From positions 1 to 22,941 of the IMG/VR virus record IMGVR_UViG_3300031973_001005: a DNA stretch of 22,941 bases, one strand, 5' to 3'. Under the pieces are notes generated by a model. That model was not told the DNA's origin and did no database searches. It was given only the letters and a program-made list of their open reading frames with translations. A program made the translations under genes and the position numbers. The DNA comes from a virus. Position 1 is the stretch's first letter, and each line of letters opens with the position of its first letter. This document shows, in pieces, positions 6,858-15,739 of this stretch.

Positions 6858-6880
6858 GGGGGTGGGAGTAATCCTCCCCC
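6858..6880 (+). promoter_or_regulatory. GC-rich hairpin after the capsid gene
   Basis: GGGAG (6864-6868) pairs with CTCCC (6874-6878) around the loop TAATC. After an unpaired T, Gs upstream can pair with the extra Cs. No T run follows, so it is not a standard terminator. It lies between the capsid stop and the next start and could stabilise the capsid mRNA or weaken read-through. The frame through it could also be read from GTG 6862 as an N-terminal extension of the next gene, which is less likely. Confidence 0.45.
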
Positions 6881-6897
6881 CAATAGAGCTAAAGAAT

Positions 6898-7089
6898 ATG
6901 AAGTACCGATACTGTAAGAGAGGCTGCCACATGACTGACCAAATGAAAGATGTCTGTCCATCGTGCGGTGGCCTGATGGCAGAAGTCGATGATAAAAGTA
7001 TTGAGTCACTTAAGCGAGACCTGACACAAATGCAGATGGAGGCGGGACGGGACGCCGCAAGAGGGAGATATGTAAATAACCGGATATAG
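6898..7089 (+). CDS. 63-aa zinc-ribbon protein
   Basis: The start chosen is ATG 6898 in context AATATG, as in other genes here. A GTG at 6862 would add 12 residues but would place the hairpin inside the gene. C6 and C10 (YCKRGCHM) pair with C20-x2-C23 (VCPSCGG) to form a small zinc ribbon. The rest is one charged helix (IESLKRDLTQMQMEAGRDAA). No family name can be given. Small zinc-ribbon proteins between capsid and adaptor genes may be minor head proteins or transcription regulators. Two bases separate its stop from the next start. Confidence 0.6.
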   Translation: MKYRYCKRGCHMTDQMKDVCPSCGGLMAEVDDKSIESLKRDLTQMQMEAGRDAARGRYVNNRI

Positions 7090-7091
7090 TT

Positions 7092-7736
7092 ATGGCGACA
7101 CAAGCCTCATACAAAACACTCGTCCAATCCGAGATTGATGACACCTCAGCGAAGCTCGCAACTGTCATAAATCAGGCGATTAAGGATGTCTATCAGGAGA
7201 TTCTTCTGTATACAGCCAAGTGGTTGGTTGGTACGAGCCAGGAAACGCAGGTCGGATCGACTTCAGTGCGCTATGTGACCCCGACTGCATTCATGCAGAT
7301 CACGGATGTCCAGTGGAAAGATGCCGGAGAGACGGATTATCGACAGCTTGACCCAATGGAAGAGCACGAATACCTCAAAAAGTACGTCAATACTGATACA
7401 GGAAGACCGACAAAGTGGTATGTGAATGGTTCTAAGGTATATTTTGACCGGATTCCCGACACGGTAGGTACGGCTCTCATAACTTACATACCAGTTCAGG
7501 ACGAATTAACGGGCGATGAAGTCTCAGTTATCCCAGATCGCTTCACCAGAGTCCTACTTATGGGTGTTATATGGCGCGTAAAGGCCTATGAACGGCTCCC
7601 AGAGGCCACTGAATACAAGAAGTGGTACAAAGGCCCGTTTTCTGAACAGGGACGCATAGATGGCGAATTAGGGGCCATGATTCAAGAGCTATCAAGCAAC
7701 CAACGAAGTAAGAAATTGAAGTTCTGGGGACGATAA
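7092..7736 (+). CDS. Head-tail adaptor / connector protein candidate
   Basis: The 214-aa protein sits in the slot after the capsid gene where podovirus-like genomes encode the ring that binds beneath the portal. The N-terminus is helical (TLVQSEIDDTSAKLATVINQ, then KDVYQEILLYTAKWLV). The middle is a beta barrel-like stretch with KWYVNGSKVYFDRIPD (108-123), a pattern seen in phage adaptor proteins. It is followed by the helix RFTRVLLMGVIWRVKAYERL and a basic C-terminal tail (KKLKFWGR) that could insert into the portal. Adaptors of the P22 gp4 and T7 gp11 type are of similar length. I see no motif that fixes the family. The start follows the previous stop by two bases, and the next gene starts one base after its own stop. 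Confidence 0.62.
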   Translation: MATQASYKTLVQSEIDDTSAKLATVINQAIKDVYQEILLYTAKWLVGTSQETQVGSTSVRYVTPTAFMQITDVQWKDAGETDYRQLDPMEEHEYLKKYVNTDTGRPTKWYVNGSKVYFDRIPDTVGTALITYIPVQDELTGDEVSVIPDRFTRVLLMGVIWRVKAYERLPEATEYKKWYKGPFSEQGRIDGELGAMIQELSSNQRSKKLKFWGR

Positions 7737-7737
7737 T

Positions 7738-9363
7738 ATGCCTTTCCCGTCGAATCCATACCGAACGAAGAACCTTCCGAGCTTTCGCTTAGGAATGAAC
7801 ACACTCCAAGACCAGATGGAGATTTCGGACTTTGAATTGGCGGATTCTGAGAACTGGGATGTCGATGAAGACTCGCTTCTCATGTCAGCCGGGTATGTGC
7901 AGTGGGCAGATGACGCTGATGCCGGTCCTTATTGGGGGATTTTCCAGTTCGTAAAGTCCGATGGGACTCAAGTAAATATCAGACAGCGCCAAGGAACGCT
8001 TCAATACAACACCGGGGAGGCTGGATCTGGAGAGTGGACGACTTGTACGCTACCGACTGCTGGGTCTCCGGCAGCGACCATTACGCTTACCCAGTACCCA
8101 TGCACTTTCGCTCAGTTAAATGACAAGGTTCTTTGGGGAAATGGGATTGACTCAACAATGCAGTCGACGGACGGAATAACATGGACCATACCGACCTATG
8201 GGAGTCCGGCACAGGAGCTTCCAAAGTCCTATGTTTTTAACAACGGGAAGAATAGGATTATATTCTTCAAACAAGATGCAAATAGGTTCAGAATCGACTG
8301 GTCGAACATCAATGACCCTCTTACGATAGACGCAGCGTCTTACGCTCTTGTCGATCCGAATAATGGACACGGCGTCCGTGGGATGGCAAAAACACCGATT
8401 GGCTCCACGTTGCTTTTCACGGCGGGTGCATTGTACGAGGTTTCCGACTATGTAGATAACGGGATTGTCGACATTAACTTGGTAGCGGATAATGTTCACC
8501 TCTCTTCCCACCAGTCAATCGTTACCACAGAGGACTCGGTCATTTTCCACGCTTACGACGGGATTTACGAGTACATCAACGGAGCAGTACGGAAGATTTC
8601 AGGCCGGATTAGCCCGACAGGAGACAACTTCATAATCAAACCGCATCTTGTTTGCGCTGTATACATCAACGGGACGGTGTATATGTCGACTCCTGACGTG
8701 AGTATTTCCCAGGATTACAACACGCAAGAGTGGATGATTCATAAATTTCTCGGACGAAACGACCCGCTTCAGCCGTATGTGATTATGAAGAATCAACGGT
8801 ACTTTGGTTGCTATGGACTAATGTTTACTGACCAAGCTGACGAAGTTTACCTCACGCCAATTGTCGGAGATTCAAGACCATCAACACTGGGGAGTCCAGC
8901 CGTAACCAATAGTTTATTCGCATTCGTTATCAACTACAGGGACGTAGACCACGAGAATGGTCTTGACGGCTCGGCTCAGACATCGACGTTCACGACCAAG
9001 TTCTTTTCCGAGGACATCCCATTCCATGTAAAGCGATTCAAGAAAGCATTTGCCCAGTTTGAACTGGAGAATACCCTAACGTATACGTTGGAGTACCGAT
9101 TCCAACCGTACGGTGAGTGGCAGTCATACGGAGCGACATTGACTCCAGAAGGTTCTCTTGACTTCCTGCTTGAAGATGACTCAGAAGGCGGGTTCTCTGA
9201 GGGGTTCTCATTCTCGCAATCAGAACTCGGTAACGTGGCTGTGCCGATCGAACACTCAAACACCTCAAGAGGTATACAGTTTCGAATGACCGTCTCGTCG
9301 ATTCTCCCAGTAAGACTCTACGGTATGGCATTTAATTACTACACTAAACCGCAATTCAGATAA
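7738..9363 (+). CDS. Tail hub / nozzle-like protein (beta-propeller candidate)
   Basis: The 541-aa product is nearly all beta. Its N-terminus (FRLGMNTLQDQMEISDFELA, then SENWDVDEDSLLMSAGYV) is a known style of opening for podovirus tail tube or hub proteins (P22 gp10 and T7 gp12 type), in which a list of strands encodes a beta propeller. Further repeats include SIVTTEDSVIFHAYDGIYEY and NGAVRKISGRI. It directly follows the adaptor, which matches the adaptor-nozzle order of short-tailed phages. The C-terminal part (VKRFKKAFAQFELENTLTYT and on) looks like a separate beta sandwich. The protein would form the narrow tube through which DNA leaves. The family match is by pattern and context. The start context is TAATATG without a Shine-Dalgarno site. 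Confidence 0.58.
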   Translation: MPFPSNPYRTKNLPSFRLGMNTLQDQMEISDFELADSENWDVDEDSLLMSAGYVQWADDADAGPYWGIFQFVKSDGTQVNIRQRQGTLQYNTGEAGSGEWTTCTLPTAGSPAATITLTQYPCTFAQLNDKVLWGNGIDSTMQSTDGITWTIPTYGSPAQELPKSYVFNNGKNRIIFFKQDANRFRIDWSNINDPLTIDAASYALVDPNNGHGVRGMAKTPIGSTLLFTAGALYEVSDYVDNGIVDINLVADNVHLSSHQSIVTTEDSVIFHAYDGIYEYINGAVRKISGRISPTGDNFIIKPHLVCAVYINGTVYMSTPDVSISQDYNTQEWMIHKFLGRNDPLQPYVIMKNQRYFGCYGLMFTDQADEVYLTPIVGDSRPSTLGSPAVTNSLFAFVINYRDVDHENGLDGSAQTSTFTTKFFSEDIPFHVKRFKKAFAQFELENTLTYTLEYRFQPYGEWQSYGATLTPEGSLDFLLEDDSEGGFSEGFSFSQSELGNVAVPIEHSNTSRGIQFRMTVSSILPVRLYGMAFNYYTKPQFR

Positions 9364-9367
9364 ACTT

Positions 9368-10228
9368 ATGTCAACAGTTATCACCACGTTTCCAGACGGT
9401 ACTTACACGACATCCAACAAGCCTTCGGTTGAAACGCTGAAGACGGATATTCAAGCACTCGAAACAGGCCACAATGAGCTTGAAACACGCGTTATTGCTG
9501 CAACAACGTCAGCCTCCGGAACAGTCGAACTCGCAACCACAGCCGAAACGACCACCGGTACGGACGCCACTCGCGCCGTTACCCCAGACGGACTCCATGA
9601 CATGACTTCTCTCGCCGGTGCAGCCTGGTTGAAAGATGAAGACAACATGGCATCTGACTCAGCGACAACTGTTCCTAGCCAACAGAGTGTGAAGGCGTAT
9701 GTAGACACTTCAATCGCTACACAGACAAGCAAGACATACGTTACACCAGTAATCAATACGTCAATTTCTGGTACGGCGATTGCTTCTGGAGCAGAAGTAA
9801 CCACTGGAACGGACGACACGCAGATTGTCACGCCCAAGGCGCTAGGGGACGCCGGAGTGAATACTCGTCTGAAGTCAAAAGTCATAACAGCCACCAGGGA
9901 TTTAACTGCTGCATCTGGCAATGTCAGCTATACGGGTGTCGGTTTTACCCCTACTGCTATCGTTTGCTTTGCCAACATAGACAACACTGGAACTTCCGCT
10001 TATTTCTCTTTCGGAGCAGTCGATAGCGCGAAGACCGAGGGTGGGTTGCAATACGAACACGAAACAGCCGTGAGATCAACCGCAACACTGGTATACATTC
10101 AGCCAGCCGCTAGTAATAACCAAACGGCTGTTGTCGATAGTTTCGACGCAGATGGATTTACTCTGACATGGACGAAAGCCAACTCACCGACCGGAACAGC
10201 TCAACTCGTATTCATCTGTTTCAGCTAG
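9368..10228 (+). CDS. Tail fibre protein with two fibre repeats
   Basis: The 286-aa product has a short N-terminal coiled region (ETLKTDIQALETGHNELETR), then two copies of the tail-fibre repeat. Copy one (about residues 50-76) reads SGTVELATTAETTTGTDATR and continues AVTPDGL. Copy two (134-159) has the same frame: SGTAIASGAEVTTGTDDTQ, then IVTPKAL. This resembles the phage fibre repeat of lambda-like and T4-like fibres (SxGxVxLATxAE...GTDxTRAVTPxGL). Between them is a VPSQQSVKAYVD segment also common in trimeric fibres. The C-terminal 100 residues (GFTPTAIVCFANID to FTLTWTKANSPTG) form a beta-sandwich domain, probably the receptor-binding tip. It would be a homotrimeric fibre contacting the host surface. 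Confidence 0.8.
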   Translation: MSTVITTFPDGTYTTSNKPSVETLKTDIQALETGHNELETRVIAATTSASGTVELATTAETTTGTDATRAVTPDGLHDMTSLAGAAWLKDEDNMASDSATTVPSQQSVKAYVDTSIATQTSKTYVTPVINTSISGTAIASGAEVTTGTDDTQIVTPKALGDAGVNTRLKSKVITATRDLTAASGNVSYTGVGFTPTAIVCFANIDNTGTSAYFSFGAVDSAKTEGGLQYEHETAVRSTATLVYIQPAASNNQTAVVDSFDADGFTLTWTKANSPTGTAQLVFICFS

Positions 10229-10229
10229 T

Positions 10230-10481
10230 ATGCAAAGAGACGCCTCACAAGTTAAGAAACGACATGGATCGGACTTCAACGCACGAGGTCAGCAGGTTCG
10301 GCGTGTCGGGAAGCCACTAGAAGACGATGATGCGCTTACCTGGTCAATCCCTGAATACACGACAGCGGAAAGGGACGACCTCCCAGTAACGACGACCAGT
10401 TTTCTCCTGATATTCAACTCAACGACATCGAAACTTAACTTTTACGACGGCGCGGCATGGCGGGTCGTAACATCCACCTAA
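10230..10481 (+). CDS. Small fibre-associated virion protein
   Basis: The 83-aa protein starts one base after the fibre stop, in context TAGTATG. Its N-terminal half is basic and flexible (KKRHGSDFNARGQQVRRVGK). The C-terminal half ends FLLIFNSTTSKLNFYDGAAW, a strand pattern (IFNxTTxKLNFYDGxxW) that recurs at the ends of many phage and bacterial surface-fibre modules. It may cap or anchor the fibre encoded upstream, or be a head-decoration-like protein. No catalytic motif is visible. Confidence 0.6.
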   Translation: MQRDASQVKKRHGSDFNARGQQVRRVGKPLEDDDALTWSIPEYTTAERDDLPVTTTSFLLIFNSTTSKLNFYDGAAWRVVTST

Positions 10482-10482
10482 T

Positions 10483-11523
10483 ATGGCATACGAAATCAGT
10501 CCTGACGCACAGGCAGTAATCAATCAAGCCGGACAAGGGGCAATGGAATATGTCCAGGGCCTTAGTGGCTTTGGCAATAAGCTGACTTCCGGTGAAGCCA
10601 CTCGTGCTTTGTCAAATTTCAAAGCGACTCCGACTGTCGGCCAACAGGTTCAGACTGGAATTGCTCAACTCGGATCTCAGCAGTATCAGTTCGACCCCAA
10701 TCAGTATCTCCCAGCCATTCAGGGACAGGCCGAATCCATCTATAGCCCGCAACAGGCTCAGCTTGAAGCTATCCGCCAACTGCAACAGGCCTCGTATCAG
10801 GATGTAAAAGTACAGACAGAAAAAGACTTTCAGAAGCGGCTACAGCAGGAAGTGGAGGCGGTGAACGCTCGGGGTGCTTTCTTCTCTGGCGGGGCAGTCC
10901 AAAACGAACAAGACATCCGAAGCTCACAGCAGTCGGCTCAGACACAGCTCGCTCTCCAATTCGCCGCTGGACAGTATGGAAACTACGCGCAGCAAGCCGC
11001 CCTCGCAGCCGAAAAGACACAGTTTATACAGGATAGGTTGGTAAACGCAGAGTCGAGTGCTTACGCTCGATGGACAGACCAAAGAAACTTCAGTCTTCAA
11101 GCTCTTCAAACCCAATACAGTGTTTACGCAAACGAAAGGGACTTTGCTCGAAGTGTGTTTGAGTCAGACCGAACATTTGAACAGCAGCAAAAACAGTTTG
11201 AGCAGACATACGATATAACATCAGAGCAGTTCAAAATGGCAAAGCAGGAGTTCAATATCGACATGAAGATAAAGGGTCTATCCTACGACCAAGCACTGAA
11301 AAAGTTTAAGGAGTCGACTGCCAATAAGAATACTGGTGTCTTGGGAACTGACGAGTACGGAAATGACATCGAGCAAGGCTCATGGGACGATTGGCAGAAA
11401 ACGCATACCAACTCTACTGTTACTCTAGCTCCCGGAACATCTGCTCCATCCGGAGGCATATACCAAGGTGCTGATGGTACCATTATGTATCCGAATGGTA
11501 ATAAAGTTAAAATAGCCTTCTAA
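10483..11523 (+). CDS. Internal virion / DNA-ejection protein candidate
   Basis: The 346-aa product is Gln- and Ala-rich and largely helical, with long heptad-like stretches (QQAQLEAIRQLQQASYQDVK; FESDRTFEQQQKQFEQTYDI). Around residues 129-138 it carries ARGAFFSGGA, a Gly-rich turn also seen in phage internal proteins. The C-terminus is a small Gly/Thr-rich beta part (TVTLAPGTSAPSGGIYQG). It lies directly before the 1105-aa protein, in the way T7-like and P22-like phages pair a smaller ejection protein with larger ones. It would be stored in the head and leave with the DNA to help form a channel in the envelope. The assignment rests on composition and order only. The start is TAATATG, one base after the previous stop. 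Confidence 0.55.
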   Translation: MAYEISPDAQAVINQAGQGAMEYVQGLSGFGNKLTSGEATRALSNFKATPTVGQQVQTGIAQLGSQQYQFDPNQYLPAIQGQAESIYSPQQAQLEAIRQLQQASYQDVKVQTEKDFQKRLQQEVEAVNARGAFFSGGAVQNEQDIRSSQQSAQTQLALQFAAGQYGNYAQQAALAAEKTQFIQDRLVNAESSAYARWTDQRNFSLQALQTQYSVYANERDFARSVFESDRTFEQQQKQFEQTYDITSEQFKMAKQEFNIDMKIKGLSYDQALKKFKESTANKNTGVLGTDEYGNDIEQGSWDDWQKTHTNSTVTLAPGTSAPSGGIYQGADGTIMYPNGNKVKIAF

Positions 11524-11524
11524 T

Positions 11525-14500
11525 ATGGCAACTGAATATCAGACAACTGCAACGAAAAATCCATATGCGCCAAATGCGCAGAAGGCTAAGTTTCGATCTA
11601 CTCTAGGTGAGATAATGCGGAAACGCAAAGACCCAGAATACGCCCGTCATGTGCTAACGGATGTCATGGGAATAGACGAGGCCATTGTAGACCAAGAGCT
11701 GGTTCGGTATCAGGCGGTTTCAGCAGGTCAACCGGCACCACCGGAACAGGCGTTAGCTCCTGAGCTTTCCAGCCCGCAGCAGCAACGAGTGGATGCAATC
11801 AATACAGTCTCTTCTCTAATGAAGAACTATCGTGACTTATACGATAAATACACGACTGACGACGGACTAGGGATTCAAATTACTGGGGAACAGGCAGCAG
11901 AATTAAAGACAGCGAAGTCAACTATTGAATTTGCCATCGCAAACGCAGTTGGAACAGGAGCCTTGCAAGCTGCTGACCGTGCGGTTGTTCAGGATTTACT
12001 ACCAGACCCAACGGGTATTCTAAGCGGACTTGGAATTGCTGTTCGTGGTGGTAAAAAAGGTGCCTTAGCCTCGATTGACACCGCACTTGCACAGTTCAAA
12101 GCATCCAGAGAGACTATCGAAACTGGAAAGGCCGTACCAGTCGGTCCAATAGGAGCAAAAACACCTCCAGAAAACGGGAGCCTAAAAGTGGACACAAATA
12201 AAGAAGTGAATCTGAATACACCAGAAGAAGCAGCTAAGTGGGTTCAGCAGTTTCCAGACGACCCACGAGCGGAAGAGGTGAAGAAATCACTGGAGAGGGT
12301 CGGTTTCAAACCGAGCCAAGAGATGATAGATAGTTCAAGACAAGCTGTCATACAGGACCTTGTAAAGCAGGGCGTATCAGACCCAGTTGAGATCAAGAAA
12401 ATGCTGGACGAACAGTCGAGTTCACAAGGACTAGGGCAGTCAGATTTCAGCCTAGAAGAAATTAAGAAACTATCTGGCGCACCAAGCACTCCAAGTACAG
12501 GTACAAACACTGACTTCATAGCTCTAGGTGGGGCAGCTGGAGAAAGCATTGGTTCGTTTACTGGTGGAAACAAGATTGGTGAGGCTATAGGCAACATTGT
12601 TGGTGGAGCTTTGGCAAAATACGGTGACGCTGGCAGAACCTTCCAAGACACTCTCGCTAAATTGGCAGAAGCAAAAGCGAATGGGAAGATTACTGAAGAA
12701 CAGTTCAACAAAGCAGTTGCCATTCAAGAAAAGGGTGCTAAAGAGGCTTTTGGGTATAACGGGCCATCGCTCCGTGAAGTCGCTGGAGACGCTGTAAAAG
12801 CTGCCATCACCGTGCTTGGTGGAGCAGAAGTAAAAGGTGCAACATTTTTAGGGACAGTCGGTAGGGCTGCTCTCTGGGGTGGTGCGTACGGAGCCGCTGA
12901 TGCACAATCACAAGGGAAGGGAATGGCTGATACGCTCAAAGAGTCGGCGACTACTGCTGCTCTTTCTATTCTTTTCCCAATAGCTGGGGCTGTTGGGAGT
13001 AAGCTGCGGACTACGGCTTTTGGAAAGAATACTCCAGCCGAAGCATTGGGAGAGATTCTCCAAGGGAAAACCAAAGACCTGACCGCCGGGCAGAGGGTCT
13101 TTAAGGTACTCGATACAAAAGGTGTTGAGACATACGACCAGCTTGGACAGCGAACGGACGACTTCATTAGCGCCAGCGCACAGAAAGTCGACGAACTCCT
13201 TGGTAAAGACACCACGGTTCGGACGCTGGATGCTTTAGCAACTAAAGGCAAGACTCTCGGTGGGAAGGTAGTTTCTACCAATTACGTCGAGAAAGCTATG
13301 CAGCAACTCCAAGAACTCTACACGAAGGTTGGAGATGGTGTTTCGGCTGCTAACATGAGAGAGTTGCTTCAGAAGGCACGATCGCAAGGTTTGACTAACC
13401 TCGAAGTGAACCAACTGGCCCGCAAGTATAATATCGAGTTTGGTGACAGGGCCTTTAATAAGGTTGGTGATGCTTTGACCAGCGTCAACTCTCAGATGTA
13501 TGAGACTGTCCGTAAAGGTCTTAAGGACGTTGCGAGAAGTGGACTCAATGGAGAAGCAGCTAAGAACCTTGATTCACTTATCAGTGATGCGTACTCGGTA
13601 CGAACCCTTATCCGAAAGAACATCGAAAAGGTGAATGCTCTGGATCAACGAGTGGCTAAACGAAGCTGGGGCGAAAAGATTGGAAGAGGATTAGGGATTG
13701 CAACAGATACCATCACAGGTGGACTCCTTTCAGGATTCGTAAAGAAGTTCATCCCCAGTAACGTTGGTCTCAAGACACTCAATGCACTTGATTTGGAACA
13801 GGCACTCTCAAAAAACTTGAGAATCCTTGAGGAAGCGACCAAGGCGGAAACACCTGGCGCACTCATAAAGGCCATCAAGAAGCTTAATCGTGGGATCGTC
13901 AACAAAGTTAAAGGCAAAGGCGGCCTCTCTCTTCAGGATGTAACAAAACAACCAGGATATGACCCTCTCCTCCAAGAAGCCAGGAAGTATAAGAGTGCAG
14001 AGGAGTTTGTGAAGGCACAGGGAGATACTTTTTATCATGGCGGTACACCAATAAAAGAAGTGGGCAATATGCGAAGTCGTTGGAAGGCATTTTATATGTC
14101 TGAAAACCCGACTTACGCCAAGTCTCATGGTGGTAACGGCTCAAGCCTAAATGAGATGGTTCTCTCCAAAGGAGCCAAGATGGCTGACTTGCGTAAACCA
14201 AGTGAAGAACTTATTGCTCAACTAGACCAAGCAACAAAGGGGAGAACAACTGGGAAAACATTTAACATCCAAAAACCGGATGGCTCAACTGTCGGCGTCT
14301 CTGAAGTTATCGACCGACCTGACTTTGGTGCGTATACACAAAAACAAGTTATTGAAGGGATAAGACAAGGTAAAGCTCACTTCGCGGAAGAACCAGCCAT
14401 AAAAGAAGCACTGAAAAAACTTGGCTATGACGGGATGATTACGCAGGAGAGTAAGTTTGGAGCAAACTACGGCGTATGGAATAAGAATGTCGTCAAAACC

Positions 14501-14842
14501 AAATCCCAACTCACCGACCTCTGGAAGAAAGCTCATGGAGAGACTAAGAGAGGATTTGGTACTGGCGCAGGGAGAATGAAGAACGAGATGGAAAAGATTA
14601 GCCTCAATGTTGGTGAAGTCTACACGAAAGGAAAGAAGATTAAAGAATCTATCCTAAACGAGTTGGCGGATTTTACCGAATACGCTGCAAAGCAGAAACA
14701 AGGCAGTAAGATAGAGAGAATACCTGAAGAAATCAGGGCGAGGGCTATCGCAGAGAAGCTCGGAATTAACCCCGATGTATCAAACTGGATGCTATCAAAG
14801 AAGTTTGGAAAGCTCCTCAAAGAAAATAACTGGAATAGATAA
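11525..14842 (+). CDS. Large ejected virion protein with C-terminal ADP-ribosyltransferase-like domain
   Basis: The 1105-aa protein is the largest in the window. Residues 1-300 are helical and hydrophilic. Residues about 331-368 are Gly/Ala-rich (FIALGGAAGESIGSFTGG; GEAIGNIVGGALAKYG), and residues about 420-495 hold further hydrophobic segments (ATTAALSILFPIAGAVG), consistent with membrane insertion. A helical middle follows (540-780). Residues about 820-1000 look like an ART fold: FYHGG (836-840), AFYMSENPTYAKSHG (855-869), LGYDGMI with E975 shortly after, and NYGVWNKNVVK (981-991). These match in order the YHGT, FYxT-xxPxYA, GYDG and F/W-N-xx-V-K elements of phage-borne ARTs (polyvalent-protein type). 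ARTs move ADP-ribose from NAD+ to a target; T4 Alt is an injected precedent. The substrate is unknown. It starts in TAATATG context. Confidence 0.68.
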   Translation: MATEYQTTATKNPYAPNAQKAKFRSTLGEIMRKRKDPEYARHVLTDVMGIDEAIVDQELVRYQAVSAGQPAPPEQALAPELSSPQQQRVDAINTVSSLMKNYRDLYDKYTTDDGLGIQITGEQAAELKTAKSTIEFAIANAVGTGALQAADRAVVQDLLPDPTGILSGLGIAVRGGKKGALASIDTALAQFKASRETIETGKAVPVGPIGAKTPPENGSLKVDTNKEVNLNTPEEAAKWVQQFPDDPRAEEVKKSLERVGFKPSQEMIDSSRQAVIQDLVKQGVSDPVEIKKMLDEQSSSQGLGQSDFSLEEIKKLSGAPSTPSTGTNTDFIALGGAAGESIGSFTGGNKIGEAIGNIVGGALAKYGDAGRTFQDTLAKLAEAKANGKITEEQFNKAVAIQEKGAKEAFGYNGPSLREVAGDAVKAAITVLGGAEVKGATFLGTVGRAALWGGAYGAADAQSQGKGMADTLKESATTAALSILFPIAGAVGSKLRTTAFGKNTPAEALGEILQGKTKDLTAGQRVFKVLDTKGVETYDQLGQRTDDFISASAQKVDELLGKDTTVRTLDALATKGKTLGGKVVSTNYVEKAMQQLQELYTKVGDGVSAANMRELLQKARSQGLTNLEVNQLARKYNIEFGDRAFNKVGDALTSVNSQMYETVRKGLKDVARSGLNGEAAKNLDSLISDAYSVRTLIRKNIEKVNALDQRVAKRSWGEKIGRGLGIATDTITGGLLSGFVKKFIPSNVGLKTLNALDLEQALSKNLRILEEATKAETPGALIKAIKKLNRGIVNKVKGKGGLSLQDVTKQPGYDPLLQEARKYKSAEEFVKAQGDTFYHGGTPIKEVGNMRSRWKAFYMSENPTYAKSHGGNGSSLNEMVLSKGAKMADLRKPSEELIAQLDQATKGRTTGKTFNIQKPDGSTVGVSEVIDRPDFGAYTQKQVIEGIRQGKAHFAEEPAIKEALKKLGYDGMITQESKFGANYGVWNKNVVKTKSQLTDLWKKAHGETKRGFGTGAGRMKNEMEKISLNVGEVYTKGKKIKESILNELADFTEYAAKQKQGSKIERIPEEIRARAIAEKLGINPDVSNWMLSKKFGKLLKENNWNR

Positions 14843-14845
14843 GCT

Positions 14846-15736
14846 ATGCGACCAGACGAAGTAAATCTTGACGAAGAGTTTGGGCCAGAACTACCAGAAA
14901 AGGTAGAGGTGGTTAATTTCCCACAGACCGAGAAGATAGGCGGACTCATCTCAGACCTAAAGGCGGCGATCGAGGCAATCGAAACGAATGTCTCTGTTAA
15001 TGTCGGAACCAGCGAACTGGCAGAAGTCGTCAAGGGTCTTGAGGCATGGCAAATCACTACAGTCGAAGCGATTAACGCTATCCCACATCCAGTCGAACCG
15101 AAAGACTACACCAAGAACCTAGAGGAAATAAAGAAAGCTCTGAAGAAAGACGTGGACTTCGCCCCTGTCGTCGCTGCGCTCTCTCGTCTAGAGGCAAGGG
15201 AGACAAAAGTAGAAGTCCCAGGGTTCACCGAATTGAAAGAAGCTATTGCATCAGTTGGTGAAAAGATTGACAATATAAAGGGGTTTGAAATACCAGAAAA
15301 GCTCATTTATAAAGACCAGATTAAGGTTTCTGTAGACCGGAGCGGTTCGGGAGGAGGAAACATAGATACCTCTTTGCTGGCGACAGCTGCAAAACAGGAC
15401 ACAATCGTTACTGCCCTTGGTGAATCCGCCATCGCCGCTACTTCAGTAGACGCTTCTTCAGTTGGTGACAATGTGATTGTTTCAATCACGAATACCCCAA
15501 AGCTCTATTATGTCTGTCTTTCCGCCAACGGAGCCAACAGTGCTGACGTGACGGCCATCGTGAAAATCGGGGCTACGACGAAGTACAAGGTTTCTCTCAA
15601 GGCTGGGGCTATCTGGGCCAGGAACATCGGGGCTGAAAAGAGATACGTCACTGGGAGTGCAGGGGATGATATAATCGTTAATTTGTCGGCTGCGGAGACG
15701 GTACACGTCTCAGTAGAATACGCTGACGCAGCATAA
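14846..15736 (+). CDS. Virion structural protein, coiled coil plus beta-sandwich
   Basis: The 296-aa product has an acidic N-terminus (VNLDEEFGPELPEKVEVV), then a helical, coiled-coil-like half (KIGGLISDLKAAIEAIE; NLEEIKKALKKDVDFAPVV). A Gly/Ser hinge (DRSGSGGGNIDTSLLATAAK) leads to a C-terminal beta domain of about 110 residues (KLYYVCLSANGANSADVTAI; DIIVNLSAAETVHVSVEY). The LLATAAKQDTIVTAL segment is a common linker in phage surface proteins. It lies between the ejection protein and a large beta-rich surface protein, which suggests a trimeric neck or tail appendage. No enzyme motif is visible. The start follows the previous stop by three bases. Confidence 0.5.
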   Translation: MRPDEVNLDEEFGPELPEKVEVVNFPQTEKIGGLISDLKAAIEAIETNVSVNVGTSELAEVVKGLEAWQITTVEAINAIPHPVEPKDYTKNLEEIKKALKKDVDFAPVVAALSRLEARETKVEVPGFTELKEAIASVGEKIDNIKGFEIPEKLIYKDQIKVSVDRSGSGGGNIDTSLLATAAKQDTIVTALGESAIAATSVDASSVGDNVIVSITNTPKLYYVCLSANGANSADVTAIVKIGATTKYKVSLKAGAIWARNIGAEKRYVTGSAGDDIIVNLSAAETVHVSVEYADAA

Positions 15737-15739
15737 ACT

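Noticed and set aside
6862-6897. GTG 6862 as start of the zinc-ribbon gene
   Set aside because: It would put the GC-rich hairpin in the coding region, whereas ATG 6898 has the AATATG context of the other genes.
12724-13281. 185-aa reverse-strand ORF
   Set aside because: It lies opposite the 1105-aa ejection protein and is Ser/Pro/Ala-rich as expected of a shadow frame.
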